DNA from: Roseovarius faecimaris
GTDB lineage: Bacteria; Pseudomonadota; Alphaproteobacteria; Rhodobacterales; Rhodobacteraceae
DNA: 64,000 bases
Reading direction: 5' to 3'
Assembly (NCBI RefSeq): GCF_009762325.1
Contig: NZ_CP034348.1
Coordinates: 2,734,501 to 2,798,500 of the forward strand
Position 1 is the stretch's first letter. Every line of letters begins with the position of its first letter. Positions 9,085 through 18,451 of this stretch are shown one piece after another. The position numbers and the translations under genes were made by a program. Below the pieces are notes generated by a model. The model did not search any database. It was given only the letters and a program-made list of their open reading frames with translations, and was not told where the DNA came from.

Positions 9085-9119
9085 AAAAGCCCTGCATCAT
9101 ACACTGATGCAGGGCTTTT
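9085..9119. terminator. Strong intrinsic terminator in a convergent gap
   Basis: A perfect 15-base stem (AAAAGCCCTGCATCA) with a 5-base loop is flanked by A-runs and T-runs. It can therefore end both the DUF1127 transcript and the opposing gene at 9141-9482. Confidence 0.9.
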
Positions 9120-9140
9120 GTTTTCCTGAGACCGTGATCG

Positions 9141-9482
9141 TTACTTCACAAAGGGACGGATCTGCTGCGCGATCGTCTGGCTTACCGCGTCGGGCTGCAT
9201 GATGAAGGCCCCGGCTTGCTCCACGACCGACCCCTGAGAGAGCTGGGCCAGCCGCGTCTCGAATGTGCCTTCGCCCAGATGGGCCAGGATCACACCCTTG
9301 AACAAGAAGAAACCGAGAACCAGAAACGCGAGGCCTTTGATCGGGAACCCGCCTTCGCGGCGTTTCGGACGGAAGACGATCAGACCATCTTTGCCAACCT
9401 TACTGACATAGCCTTCAGCCAGGCGCTCCCGCTTCTCGCCAATCGACTTAAGGCGACGTTCAAATGTCTGGACGTTTGCCAT
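9141..9482 (-). CDS. Small membrane protein of unknown function
   Basis: The protein has 113 residues from the ATG at 9482, which is preceded by AAAGGAA. The open frame starts 13 codons earlier without such a site. The N-terminal half is basic and charged (FERRLKSIGEKRERLAEGYV, RPKRREGG). One membrane segment (GLAFLVLGFFLFKGVILAHLG, about residues 48-69) follows, and a soluble tail ends the protein. I do not recognise a named domain. It lies about 100 bases downstream of prmA on the same strand. Confidence 0.7.
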   Translation of the reverse strand: MANVQTFERRLKSIGEKRERLAEGYVSKVGKDGLIVFRPKRREGGFPIKGLAFLVLGFFLFKGVILAHLGEGTFETRLAQLSQGSVVEQAGAFIMQPDAVSQTIAQQIRPFVK

Positions 9483-9589
9483 CGCAGCGTTCCTTTCAAC
9501 CCGGCCCCCACCGCGTTTCAATAAGGGGTAGGCATGAATTGTGGCGAAACTTAGGCAGGCGCCTCAAATTTGCTGCTTTTCATTTATTT

Positions 9590-10462
9590 TCAGACGGTTC
9601 TTTGCAGACTAAGCGTCGTCCAGTCACCAATCTCATCGCGACACGTCAGATTGTTTCCGGCACGTGTATAATGCTCAATCACCTCATCGGCCTGATCATT
9701 CAGAATCCCCGACAGAATCAATCTGCCGCCCGCCGCCAGATGCGTCGTGACATCCTCGGCCAGCAGAATCAGCGGCCCCTTGAGGATATTGGCGAAAATC
9801 AGATCATAGGGCGCCGCGGCATCCAGGTCAGGGTGGTCGAACCCTGCCGCCTCCAGGCAGTGCACCCGCCCGCTCAGCCCATTGGCCGCCACATTCGCCT
9901 GCGCCACCTCCACCGCGACCTCGTCAATGTCACTGGCGAGGATGCGCGCAGGCCAGACCCGCGCCGCCGCCATGGCCAGCACCGCGGTGCCGCAGCCCAG
10001 ATCAAGCACCGTGCCCGCCTCGAACCCCTCCCCGATCATCCGGTCAAGCGCGCGCAGGCACCCCAGCGTCGTGCCATGATGACCGGTGCCAAAGGCCATC
10101 GAGGCTTCGATCAGAAGCGGCTCGGCCCCATCGGGCACCTTCTCCGCATCATGGCTCCCATAAACAAAGAAACGCCCCGCCTCGACCGGGGTCAGCTCGC
10201 GCTTGACATGCGCCACCCAGTCGGTTTCGGGCAGTTGCGAGACGACAAATCCGCGGGCCTCATAAAGCGCGGCCAGAAGCGCGAGCCCCGCCTCGTCCGG
10301 GGGGGCTTCGAAATAGCCGCCCACTTCCCAAAGGCCCGAGCCATCTTCCAGCTCGAACACCCCGACCCCTGTGGGCTCGGGCACCAGCCGCTCCATGGCG
10401 GCACCAAGCGCCTCGGCCGCCTCCTTGCCGATCAGCGTGGTCAGAGCAGTGAATGTAGGCAT
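9590..10462 (-). CDS. prmA: Ribosomal protein L11 methyltransferase
   Basis: PrmA methylates lysines and the N-terminus of ribosomal protein L11 using S-adenosylmethionine. The protein has 290 residues. The family-specific MAFGTGHHGTT, SAM-binding motif I VLDLGCGTAVLAMAAA, and the catalytic-region FANILKGPLI are all visible. The N-terminal substrate-binding domain is shorter than in gammaproteobacterial PrmA but normal for alphaproteobacteria. Upstream is a 190-base gap that carries a plus-strand intrinsic terminator. Confidence 0.93.
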   Translation of the reverse strand: MPTFTALTTLIGKEAAEALGAAMERLVPEPTGVGVFELEDGSGLWEVGGYFEAPPDEAGLALLAALYEARGFVVSQLPETDWVAHVKRELTPVEAGRFFVYGSHDAEKVPDGAEPLLIEASMAFGTGHHGTTLGCLRALDRMIGEGFEAGTVLDLGCGTAVLAMAAARVWPARILASDIDEVAVEVAQANVAANGLSGRVHCLEAAGFDHPDLDAAAPYDLIFANILKGPLILLAEDVTTHLAAGGRLILSGILNDQADEVIEHYTRAGNNLTCRDEIGDWTTLSLQRTV

Positions 10463-10623
10463 GGACGTTCCTTTATTTGGTCATTGAAACCCTGTTCTAT
10501 TTGGTGCCAGATAGACTGGCAACGAGTGTTTGGTGTACGAGTGACAGGTCCCTCCAAAGGAAGTCGCCTCAGAAAGCAGGCATTCGTTCGGGCGGAGGGG
10601 GCTCTTGCGTCCTCCGCCTTTTT
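10463..10623 (+). ncRNA. Candidate small RNA ending at an orphan intrinsic terminator
   Basis: Both flanking genes (prmA and the MFS gene) are on the minus strand, yet the gap carries a plus-strand intrinsic terminator. Its stem GGCGGAGG (10591-10598) and CCTCCGCC (10611-10618) encloses a 12-base loop and is followed directly by TTTTT (10619-10623). Read on the minus strand, the same hairpin has no trailing T-run. The simplest explanation is a short plus-strand transcript of at most about 160 bases. The CCTCC in the stem resembles an anti-Shine-Dalgarno motif. The 5' end is not defined and I could not pick a convincing promoter. Confidence 0.45.
10591..10623 (+). terminator. Intrinsic terminator on the plus strand
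   Basis: An 8-base GC-rich stem with a 12-base loop is followed by five T. It is oriented against both neighbouring genes. Confidence 0.75.
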
Positions 10624-10652
10624 CGGCACCGGACAGGACCGCCTGAAACGGC

Positions 10653-11885
10653 CTATTCGGCAGGTGCAGGCACGAACCGGCTGAAGACGGTTTCATTGCC
10701 CGGCTCCGGGTGGCGCGGGATCATCAGCGCCAGCGTCAGCGAGATCACCGCCATTCCCGCCGCAAGGAAGAACACCGCCGCAGGCGACACCAGCCAGAGA
10801 TAGCCAAGCAATGCAGGCAAGAAGACCGCCGCGATATGATTGATCGTAAAGGCCACGGCGGCGGTCGGGGCAATATCGCCCGGATCGGCAATCTTCTGGA
10901 AATAAGTCTTGAGCGCCAGTGCCAGCGCAAAGAGCATGTGGTCGATCACATAGAGCGTCGCGGCCAGCAGCACGCCCCAGCCGAAATAATAGAGACCGCC
11001 GTAAGCAAGGAACACGATCGCCAGCCCGATATATTCAAAGGCCAGCGTGTTGCGCTCACCAAAAACGAACACCGCCCGCCCCATCAGCGGGGCAAAGATC
11101 ATGTTGGCCACAAGGTTGATCAGATAAAGGGCCGTGACCTCATGCACCTCGAAGCCGAACTTCTCGACCATCATGAACCCGGCAAAAACCACGAAAATCT
11201 GCCGCCGCGCGCCCGACATGAATTGAAGCGCATAATAGAGCCAGTAGCGCCGACGCAGGATCATCTTCTTGATTTGCGGGTTCGGAGCCTCGAATTGCGG
11301 ATAGGCGGCAAGGCAGAAAAGAGCAACCAGCGCCGTGAACCCGCCAGAGGCGAGATAGACCATGTTATAGGTCAGTCCCAGGCTCTCCCACGTCAGTACG
11401 ATCAGCAGGTAAACCACGAGTGTCGCCCCTGACCCCGCGGCAATCAACCATCCGAGCGTCTGCGGCGCACGGGCCTTGTCGATCCATTGCAGCTGCAGTG
11501 ACTGGTTGACCGTCTCGTAATAGTGAAACCCGATCGAGCTGAGCATGGTGATGGTCAGAATACCGCCCATGGTGGGAAACCAGGCGGTGATCGCCGTCGC
11601 CACGCCCAGGAGCACCAGAGAGACCAGCCCGAGCACCTGCTCGCGCATGAAGATGATGATGGCGATGACCCCCACGGCGAGGAATCCGGGGATTTCCCGC
11701 ACTGTATGCAGCCAGCCGATATCTGAGCCGTCGAAGCCCGCGACCTCGATGGTGAAATTGTTCAGCAGCGCCGACCAGGTGGAAAAGGCGACGGGCATCG
11801 CCATGGCCATAAGGAACAAAAGCGTCACCGGCCTGCGCCAGAACGGCTGGGTGTGGGCGTCGGCAAGATGAACGATGCGGGTCAT
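10653..11885 (-). CDS. Major facilitator superfamily transporter
   Basis: This is a 410-residue integral membrane protein with about twelve hydrophobic segments and a charged central loop (residues 200-215, NPQIKKMILRRRYW). These features match the MFS fold. The substrate cannot be inferred and no diagnostic subfamily motif was recognised. It sits alone between prmA and priA. The double palindrome at 11945-11995 separates its start from the priA stop. Confidence 0.75.
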   Translation of the reverse strand: MTRIVHLADAHTQPFWRRPVTLLFLMAMAMPVAFSTWSALLNNFTIEVAGFDGSDIGWLHTVREIPGFLAVGVIAIIIFMREQVLGLVSLVLLGVATAITAWFPTMGGILTITMLSSIGFHYYETVNQSLQLQWIDKARAPQTLGWLIAAGSGATLVVYLLIVLTWESLGLTYNMVYLASGGFTALVALFCLAAYPQFEAPNPQIKKMILRRRYWLYYALQFMSGARRQIFVVFAGFMMVEKFGFEVHEVTALYLINLVANMIFAPLMGRAVFVFGERNTLAFEYIGLAIVFLAYGGLYYFGWGVLLAATLYVIDHMLFALALALKTYFQKIADPGDIAPTAAVAFTINHIAAVFLPALLGYLWLVSPAAVFFLAAGMAVISLTLALMIPRHPEPGNETVFSRFVPAPAE

Positions 11886-11944
11886 GAAACCGGTCTACGC
11901 CCGTCGCAGGGAAATGGCGAGAAAGAACACGCGCCCTGCGGCCA

Positions 11945-11995
11945 AGAAAATTCGTACGAATTTTCTCCGTTAAAGATTTTTCGTACGAAAAATCT
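11945..11995. repeat. Double palindromic element (TTCGTACGAA core), 3' of priA
   Basis: The palindromes at 11945-11966 and 11974-11995 are base-for-base the same as the pair downstream of ruvB. The order and the 7-base spacing are the same, but the spacer (ccgttaa) is unrelated. The pair lies 12 bases after the priA stop, which suggests a terminator or REP-like role. Confidence 0.85.
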
Positions 11996-12007
11996 CAAAC
12001 CAGCGCA

Positions 12008-14206
12008 TCAGAAGAAACTCTGCGGATCAATATCGACTGTCAGCCGCACCTGTGTCGGCACCCGCACCTGTCCGATCCAGGCCACCACCGCACCTTGCAG
12101 GGCCACGCCCTTGGGCGCCTTGACCAGAAGCCGCACCCGATGGCGCCCTCGGATCCGGGCAATCGGCGCAGGTGCCGGGCCAAAGACCTGCGCACCCGCC
12201 TGCCGGAGCGGCGCATCCCGCCGCGCCAGCTCATTCCCCAGATCAAACACCTGCTGCATGTCAGGGCTGCTCAGGATGATCCCCGCCATGCGCCCGTAGG
12301 GCGGCACCCCGGCATGCCGCCGCTCCTCGGCCTCGGCCCGCCAGAAGCCCTCTTCATCGCCTGACAGAATAGCCCGGATCACCGGGTGCTCGGGCTGAAA
12401 GCTCTGCAGCATCGCAACACCCGCCTTCTCGGCCCGTCCGGCACGCCCCGCCACCTGCCGCATCAGTTGAAAGGTCCGTTCCGCGCCCCTCAAATCGGAC
12501 CCTTGCAGGCCCAGATCGGCATCGATCACGCCAACCAGCGTGAGCAGCGGAAAATTATGCCCCTTGGCCACCAGTTGCGTGCCGATGATGATATCGGCCC
12601 CGCCCCCGGCGATCTGTACGATTTGCTCTTTCAAGGCCCTCGCGGTGCCGAACATATCCGAGGACAGCGTCGCGATCCGTGCCTCAGGAAACAGTTCCGC
12701 CGCCTCCTCGGCCAGCCGCTCCACCCCCGGACCCACGGCGGCCAGCCGGCCCTCTGCATCGCAAGATGGGCAGGTCTCGGGCATGGGGGCGGTCTCGCCG
12801 CATTGATGGCACATCAGCCGCTTCAGGAACCGGTGTTCCACCATCCGCGCATCGCAATGGGCACAGCCGATCTGATGCCCGCAGGCCCGGCACAGCGTCA
12901 CCGGCGCATAGCCCCGCCGATTGAGGAACAAGAGCGCCTGCTCGCCCTTCTCAAGCCTGTCCGTCACCGCCCGCTGCAGGCTCGGCGAAATCCAGCGGTT
13001 CGAGGGCAGGCTTTCGGCGCGCATGTCGATGGCGCGCAGCTCCGGCAGTACCGCCGCGCCAAAGCGCGTCGGCAGATCGAGCCGTGCATATTTCCCCGCT
13101 TCGGCATTGCTCCAGCTTTCCAGGCTCGGCGTGGCCGAGGCCAGCACCACCTGCGCGCCGCAGATCGACGCGCGCAGCACCGCCATGTCGCGCGCATTGT
13201 AGAGCACCCCGTCCTCCTGCTTGTAGGAGGTGTCATGCTCCTCATCGACCACGATCAGCCCGAGGTCCTGAAACGGCAGGAACAGCGCCGAGCGCGCGCC
13301 CACCACCACCTGCGCCTCTCCCTGCCCGACCATTTTCCAGGTGCGGCGGCGTTCGGTCATGGTCACGCCGGAATGCCATTCGGCGGGGCGCGCGCCGAAC
13401 CGGGCCTGCAACCGGGTCAGAAACTCTGCCGTCAGCGCGATCTCCGGCAGCAGCACCAGCGCCTGCCGACCCCGGCGCAGGCAGGCCGCCACCGCCTCCA
13501 GATAGACCTCCGTTTTGCCTGAACCGGTCACACCCCGCAGCAACGTTGTGCCATAGCTGTCCTGGCCGATGGCCTCGGCCAGCCGCGCCACCGCCGCGCC
13601 CTGCTCCTCGGTCAGTTCCTTGCCGGGCCGGTCCGGGTCAAGCCGCGCAAACGGCAGGTCGCGCGGGCTGTCCTCTTCGGCCACAACGCCCTGCGCCACC
13701 AGCCCCTTGACCACCGACGACGATACGCCCGCCTCCTCGCTCAGCTCCTTCAGGGTAAAGGCCAGCCCGCCATAGGCCTCCAGCACCTCCAGCACCTTCC
13801 GGCGCGCCGCGGTCTCGCGGTCCGGCTCCCGCTGCCCCAGCCGGTACACCTTGCGCATCGATGGCGGGTCGCTCAGCCCCGGCGCGCGGGTGGCCAGCCG
13901 CAGCATCGCAGGCAACGGGGTCAGCGTGTATTGCGCCGCCCGGATCAGGAAGCTCTGCATTTCCTCGCGCATCGGGGCCACGTCCAGCACCCGGATGATG
14001 CTGCGCGCCTTCTTGAGGTCAAAGCCGCCTTCGCCCGGCCCCCACACCACACCCAGCACCTTGCGCGGTCCCAGCGGCACCTCGACAAACGCGCCCATGT
14101 GGCAGCCGCCTTCAGGCGCCCGGTAATCCAGCGTGCCATCCAGCGGCTGCGTGGTCAGCACGGCCACCAGCTCGCCTTGATCGAAAAAGGGCGGCAATGC
14201 GGACAA
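12008..14206 (-). CDS. priA: Primosomal replication-restart helicase PriA
   Basis: The protein has 732 residues, the normal size. The N-terminal 3'-DNA-binding domain ([20 protein letters not shown]) is followed by the helicase core with Walker [17 protein letters not shown] box, and GATPSLES-like motif III ([10 protein letters not shown]). Zinc-binding cysteine pairs occur in [15 protein letters not shown] and [10 protein letters not shown]...CPSCDAEG. Motif V/VI is [14 protein letters not shown]. PriA reloads the replisome at stalled forks. The gene stands next to, but divergent from, transaldolase. Confidence 0.96.
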   Translation of the reverse strand: MSALPPFFDQGELVAVLTTQPLDGTLDYRAPEGGCHMGAFVEVPLGPRKVLGVVWGPGEGGFDLKKARSIIRVLDVAPMREEMQSFLIRAAQYTLTPLPAMLRLATRAPGLSDPPSMRKVYRLGQREPDRETAARRKVLEVLEAYGGLAFTLKELSEEAGVSSSVVKGLVAQGVVAEEDSPRDLPFARLDPDRPGKELTEEQGAAVARLAEAIGQDSYGTTLLRGVTGSGKTEVYLEAVAACLRRGRQALVLLPEIALTAEFLTRLQARFGARPAEWHSGVTMTERRRTWKMVGQGEAQVVVGARSALFLPFQDLGLIVVDEEHDTSYKQEDGVLYNARDMAVLRASICGAQVVLASATPSLESWSNAEAGKYARLDLPTRFGAAVLPELRAIDMRAESLPSNRWISPSLQRAVTDRLEKGEQALLFLNRRGYAPVTLCRACGHQIGCAHCDARMVEHRFLKRLMCHQCGETAPMPETCPSCDAEGRLAAVGPGVERLAEEAAELFPEARIATLSSDMFGTARALKEQIVQIAGGGADIIIGTQLVAKGHNFPLLTLVGVIDADLGLQGSDLRGAERTFQLMRQVAGRAGRAEKAGVAMLQSFQPEHPVIRAILSGDEEGFWRAEAEERRHAGVPPYGRMAGIILSSPDMQQVFDLGNELARRDAPLRQAGAQVFGPAPAPIARIRGRHRVRLLVKAPKGVALQGAVVAWIGQVRVPTQVRLTVDIDPQSFF

Positions 14207-14302
14207 GGGGGCGCAAGCTCCTCACTCGGGGGGTTTCTCAGGGTTGCTCTATGGGGTAAACGCTTGGAGGACAAACGCCAACCCGAGCCAGGATGCTGCC
14301 CC

Positions 14303-14956
14303 ATGAAATTTTTTGTTGATACCGCCGAAGTCGATGAAATCGCCGAGCTGAATGACCTCGGCATGGTGGACGGGGTCACGACGAACCCGTCGCTGATCAT
14401 GAAATCGGGCCGCGATATCCTCGAGGTGACCAAGGAAATCGCGGATATGGTCGATGGCCCGGTCTCGGCCGAGGTGGTGGCCACCGACGCTGACGCCATG
14501 ATCGCCGAGGGCCGCAAACTGGCCAAGATCGCCGACAATATCGCCGTCAAGGTGCCGCTTACCTGGGACGGGCTGAAGGCGTGTAACGTGCTGACGAACG
14601 AGGGCAACATGGTCAACGTGACGCTCTGCTTCTCGGCCAACCAGGCGCTGCTGGCGGCCAAGGCGGGGGCCACATTCATCTCGCCCTTTATCGGACGTCT
14701 CGATGACATCAACCTCGACGGGATGGAGCTGATCTCGGATATCCGCCAGATCTACGACAATTACGGGTTCGAGACGCAAATCCTCGCCGCCTCGATTCGC
14801 ACGGTCAACCACGCGTTCCAGTCGGCCATGATCGGCGCGGATGTGATGACCGCCCCGCCCAAGGTGATCAAGCAGATGGCAAGCCATGTGCTGACCGACA
14901 AGGGCCTTGAGGCGTTCCTCGCGGATTGGGAAAAGACCGGTCAGAAAATCCTTTAA
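14303..14956 (+). CDS. tal: Transaldolase (short TalB/Fsa-type subfamily)
   Basis: The protein has 217 residues from the ATG at 14303. The long upstream extension of the frame is antisense to priA and is discarded. The signature [32 protein letters not shown] is diagnostic. The Schiff-base lysine lies in [13 protein letters not shown], and [26 protein letters not shown] follows. The length fits the small transaldolase / fructose-6-phosphate-aldolase-like subfamily of the pentose phosphate pathway. Confidence 0.95.
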   Translation: MKFFVDTAEVDEIAELNDLGMVDGVTTNPSLIMKSGRDILEVTKEIADMVDGPVSAEVVATDADAMIAEGRKLAKIADNIAVKVPLTWDGLKACNVLTNEGNMVNVTLCFSANQALLAAKAGATFISPFIGRLDDINLDGMELISDIRQIYDNYGFETQILAASIRTVNHAFQSAMIGADVMTAPPKVIKQMASHVLTDKGLEAFLADWEKTGQKIL

Positions 14957-14964
14957 GGCCGCAT

Positions 14965-14997
14965 TGGCCGGGCGTCGCGGGCGCGTGCACCCGGCCA
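14965..14997. terminator. Hairpin in the tal / isochorismatase convergent gap
   Basis: Perfect arms TGGCCGGG (14965-14972) and CCCGGCCA (14990-14997) surround a 17-base loop. The hairpin starts 9 bases after the tal stop. There is no T-run, so intrinsic termination is uncertain. Confidence 0.4.
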
Positions 14998-15109
14998 CTG
15001 GCCACAGCCATCCGCCACCGCCGGACATGCGCGGGGTTTTGGCATCAACGCGGCCGACGGCCACGGGCGCGGACCGTGCGCATGTTGTCCAGCCGGTCCC
15101 TCGACCGGG

Positions 15110-15787
15110 TCAGCCCTTGGCAAGAAAGTCCGGCAGATCGTCCATGCCCACAACGTGGCAATAGATCATGTTGATGATCTCCAGCTCTTTTTCGTGCAAC
15201 GCCATCGTTGCCGCCGCGCAGGCATCATGCACAACCACCACGCCGAAGCTTTCATCGGCCAGCGACCGCACCGTCGAGCTGACACACTGGTCGGTAAAAA
15301 TGCCCGACACGATCACGTCCGTGATGCCGATATTATGCAGCATCAGGCGCAGATTGGTGCCGGTCAGCGCGCTGTCAGTGGTTTTGGTCACCACGATCTC
15401 ATCGCCCTGCGGCGAGAGCTGCGGCACGAGCTGGCTGTCCTCGCGGTCCTTGGGCAGAAGCAGATAGTTGAACCCCGGCTTTTTCTGGCTGAGTGACCGG
15501 TCGCGGCCATCCTGGGTCTGACAGGCGATACGGGCAAAGATGACCTCGATCCCCTCGGCGCGGGCCCAGTCGAGCAGCTTTGCATTGTTCGGAATGACCG
15601 TGTTGTTCATCCGGTCATAGAAGGGCTGCCAGCGCGCGGCCTCGGCCGGATCCTCGTCAGGCTCCAGATAGGTGTTCTGGATATCGATAACCAGAAGGGC
15701 CGTGCGTTTCGGCTCCAGCACGATATCGTCCGGATCCTCGGCGGTCTCGTAATAGAAGCTGCGAAAGGCTTTCTTCCAGTCACTCAT
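15110..15787 (-). CDS. Isochorismatase-fold cysteine hydrolase, last gene of the BMC operon
   Basis: The protein has 225 residues. The catalytic triad of the cysteine-hydrolase superfamily is visible as Asp in ALLVIDIQNTYLEP, Lys in the SQKKPGFNYL region and Cys in IFTDQCVSSTVRSL. Relatives hydrolyse amides such as N-carbamoyl compounds, nicotinamide or ureidoacrylate. It follows the kinase gene by 9 bases and closes the minus-strand BMC operon. It might release an amine or amino alcohol from an amide precursor, but that substrate link is inference. Confidence 0.85.
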   Translation of the reverse strand: MSDWKKAFRSFYYETAEDPDDIVLEPKRTALLVIDIQNTYLEPDEDPAEAARWQPFYDRMNNTVIPNNAKLLDWARAEGIEVIFARIACQTQDGRDRSLSQKKPGFNYLLLPKDREDSQLVPQLSPQGDEIVVTKTTDSALTGTNLRLMLHNIGITDVIVSGIFTDQCVSSTVRSLADESFGVVVVHDACAAATMALHEKELEIINMIYCHVVGMDDLPDFLAKG

Positions 15788-15796
15788 GATGCTCTC

Positions 15797-16804
15797 CTAT
15801 GCGCCGATCCTGTCCATCCAGGCCTGCCCCAGCCGCGCCGTGGTGGCGGCGAAACCGGGGGCCAGCTCCTGTGGCTCAGGCGCTTCGATATGGCTGCCGA
15901 TCCAGGCCAGAAGCGCCATGCGCCGCAACATCACGAACGTGTCGATCTCGGCCTCTTCCTCGGCGCTCATTTCCCGCACGGTGCGGTAGCCGCGCACCCA
16001 GGCCGCCTTGAGGTCGGGTATGCGCGGATCGTCCTCGATAAAACTGATGGCCGCGGCGAAGTCGTAGAGAAACCAGCCCCAACCGCAATCGTCGAAATCG
16101 ATCAGGCGGGTGCCATTGCTGTCAATCAGAAGGTTGGCCAGCCGCATATCCGCATGGATCAGGTTGAACCGGTCGCTGGCCTTGCCAAACGCCCCGAGCC
16201 GCGCGCGAATGGTGGCCTCCACCTTTTCCAGCGTGGGGCGCACGCTGTCATCCACCTCCGGCGCGTCGCGCCAGTCCCCCCATGTGGGCGCCTCGCCAAA
16301 GACCGCGTCGACATCCCAGGTCAGCCGTTCGAAATTGTCGGGCTTCTGCCAGCGCAGCACATGCTCGTGACAGCGCGCGGCAATCGCGCCCAGCTCTTCA
16401 TAGCCATCGGTCATATCGCCGCTTTCGTCCGGCGCTTCGCCCTCGACGAAATGGAACAGGACCATGTAACGCGGATCAGGCAGACCCTCGACATGCGCCT
16501 GCTGGATCGGATCGCCATTCTTGCCGATATAATAGCCGGGCGTCGTCACGACCTGTTCGGCATCCAGCGCCTGAAGCCAGTCCAGCTCGCATTCGATGGC
16601 GCGGTGCGAATGATAGTTTTCCCGGTGCACGCGCAGGACGGATTTGTGTCCGCCCGGCGCCTCGACCAGATAGGTCGCATTTTCCGACACGTTGATCAGG
16701 CGCGCCCGGGCCCCATCGGGCAGATCCCAAAGGGACAGGGACTGGTTCGCCAGTGTCTCCAGATACCCGAGCAACTCCTCCAGCGGCATATCGCTTCCGG
16801 CCAT
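15797..16804 (-). CDS. APH-family phosphotransferase (amino-alcohol kinase candidate)
   Basis: The protein has 335 residues of the aminoglycoside/choline/homoserine kinase fold. The Brenner motif is FNLIHADMRLANLL and the metal-binding motif is LIDFDDCGWGWFLYD. In Rhodococcus/Mycobacterium-type microcompartments (RMM), a kinase of this family is proposed to phosphorylate 1-amino-2-propanol before a class III PLP enzyme acts. The same pair is present here together with shell genes. The exact substrate is therefore an inference from context. It lies 21 bases downstream of the dehydrogenase gene. Confidence 0.85.
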   Translation of the reverse strand: MAGSDMPLEELLGYLETLANQSLSLWDLPDGARARLINVSENATYLVEAPGGHKSVLRVHRENYHSHRAIECELDWLQALDAEQVVTTPGYYIGKNGDPIQQAHVEGLPDPRYMVLFHFVEGEAPDESGDMTDGYEELGAIAARCHEHVLRWQKPDNFERLTWDVDAVFGEAPTWGDWRDAPEVDDSVRPTLEKVEATIRARLGAFGKASDRFNLIHADMRLANLLIDSNGTRLIDFDDCGWGWFLYDFAAAISFIEDDPRIPDLKAAWVRGYRTVREMSAEEEAEIDTFVMLRRMALLAWIGSHIEAPEPQELAPGFAATTARLGQAWMDRIGA

Positions 16805-16825
16805 GATCTTCTCCTGCGCTGGTCT

Positions 16826-17596
16826 TCAGATTTCCTCGATCGCCTCAAGCGATTCCGGGATGATCTGCCCGCCATCCACGACGATCTGCTGACCGGTTAT
16901 ATAAGCGGCTTCGTCCGAGGCGAAAAACAGCGCCGCATTGCCGATATCCTCGACATCGCCCAGACGCTTGAGCGGAATCGAGGCCGCCATCGTGTCCAGA
17001 TATTCCTGGCCAAGATCCTGCAGGCCCTCGGTATAGATATTGCCGGGCATCACGGCGTTGATCGTGGTGTTGTAGCGCGACAATTCCATCGCGGCGGTCT
17101 TGAGGAACCCAAGCTGGCCCGACTTCGACGCACCATAGTGGGACCACCCCGGAAAGCCCGTCACCGGCCCGGTGATCGACGAGGTCAGCACCACGCGGCC
17201 CTTGCCCGCCTTCTCGAAATGCGGGATCGACGCCTTCACGCACAGGAACGAGGATTTCAGGTTGGTGGCCATCACCTGATCCCATTCGGCGGGGTCCATA
17301 TCGACCATCTTGGTCTGCGGAAACGCCCCGGCATTGGCGCACATCACATCCAGCCCCCCCTGCGCTTCGGCGGTGCTGTCCACCATCGCCTTGACCGACG
17401 CCCAGTCGGACACATCACAGGTTTCATAACGCACATCGCCGTCGATCTCGCTGGCGGCGGCTTTCAGGTCGGCTTCGTTCCGGGCGGCGATGGTCACCTT
17501 TGCCCCTTGCCGCGCGAACACCGTCGCGATGCCCCGGCCGATACCTTTGGAGCCGCCGGTGACGATGACGCTTTTGCCTTTGAGGGATGTAAGCAT
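16826..17596 (-). CDS. Short-chain dehydrogenase/reductase of the BMC operon
   Basis: The protein has 256 residues of the classical SDR family. The NAD(P)-binding motif is VTGGSKGIGRGIA. The catalytic Ser is in LTSSITG, with Tyr and Lys in WSHYGASKSGQLG, and the C-terminal pattern is SDEAAYITGQQIVVDGG. RMM-type loci also contain an SDR, characterised in mycobacteria as a 1-amino-2-propanol dehydrogenase. A similar amino-alcohol or diol oxidation is a reasonable guess here. It sits between the transporter and the kinase. Confidence 0.88.
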   Translation of the reverse strand: MLTSLKGKSVIVTGGSKGIGRGIATVFARQGAKVTIAARNEADLKAAASEIDGDVRYETCDVSDWASVKAMVDSTAEAQGGLDVMCANAGAFPQTKMVDMDPAEWDQVMATNLKSSFLCVKASIPHFEKAGKGRVVLTSSITGPVTGFPGWSHYGASKSGQLGFLKTAAMELSRYNTTINAVMPGNIYTEGLQDLGQEYLDTMAASIPLKRLGDVEDIGNAALFFASDEAAYITGQQIVVDGGQIIPESLEAIEEI

Positions 17597-17638
17597 GGTG
17601 AAGTCCTCCGTGTTTTGATCTTGTGTTCCGTCTCGTGT

Positions 17639-18451
17639 TCAGTTCTGTGCCGCGCGGCTTTCCCGGTTCGCCCGGATCAGCCAGGCCACCGACAGGGCAA
17701 TGAGGATCAGCAGGAAGGATCCCACGACCGACATCACGCCCAGCGTCGGCACAAGCGGCGAGTAGCCCGACACCATCTTGGCATAAAGCCATTCAGGCAG
17801 GGTACTGTCGGCGCCGGTGGTAAAAAGCGACAGCGGGAAATTGCCCCAACTCAGCAGGAAGGCAAAAAGCCCCGCCGACACCAGCCCGGGCGCCAGCAAC
17901 GGCAGGGTGATCTCGCGCAGGATGGTCCAGGTCCCCGCCCCCATGTCACGCGCGGCCTCTTCGAGGGCCGGATCGAAACTATAGGCGCGGATGGCCACGA
18001 TCAGCGTGGCAATCGGCGCGATCCAGACCAGATGCGCCACCACGGCGGTTTTCCAGCTAGGGATAATGCCAAGCGAGTTGAACCACATCAGAAGCGCCAA
18101 CCCCAGCACCGTCTGCGGAAAGAAGATCGGCAACAGGATCAGTTTCTGGAACGTGGTCCGATACCGCCACTGATAGCGCGCAAAGGCCAGCGCGCCGAAA
18201 AACGCGATCACGACCGAGATGATGGTGACAAGCACGGCCACCGACAGCGACGTGGTCAGAAGCTCACGCACCGTCGAGCTTTCCAGCGCCTCGCCATACC
18301 ATTTGGTCGAATACCGCTTGATCGGAAAACTCAAGTACCGCGCGCGCGACACCGAGGCGAAAGCAACCGATACCAATGGCAGGTAAAGAAAGAAGATGAC
18401 CAGGATGCCATAGACATAAAGGGCGATACGGGTCGAACGCGAGGTGGGCAT
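17639..18451 (-). CDS. Polyamine-type ABC transporter permease (PotC-like)
   Basis: The protein has 270 residues with about six membrane segments. The binding-protein-dependent permease EAA-type loop is EEAARDMGAGTWTILREITLPLLAPGL. The gene order binding protein, ATPase, permease B, permease C follows the spermidine/putrescine class. It overlaps the preceding permease gene by one base. It probably imports a small cationic amine, plausibly the substrate of the microcompartment. Confidence 0.9.
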   Translation of the reverse strand: MPTSRSTRIALYVYGILVIFFLYLPLVSVAFASVSRARYLSFPIKRYSTKWYGEALESSTVRELLTTSLSVAVLVTIISVVIAFFGALAFARYQWRYRTTFQKLILLPIFFPQTVLGLALLMWFNSLGIIPSWKTAVVAHLVWIAPIATLIVAIRAYSFDPALEEAARDMGAGTWTILREITLPLLAPGLVSAGLFAFLLSWGNFPLSLFTTGADSTLPEWLYAKMVSGYSPLVPTLGVMSVVGSFLLILIALSVAWLIRANRESRAAQN

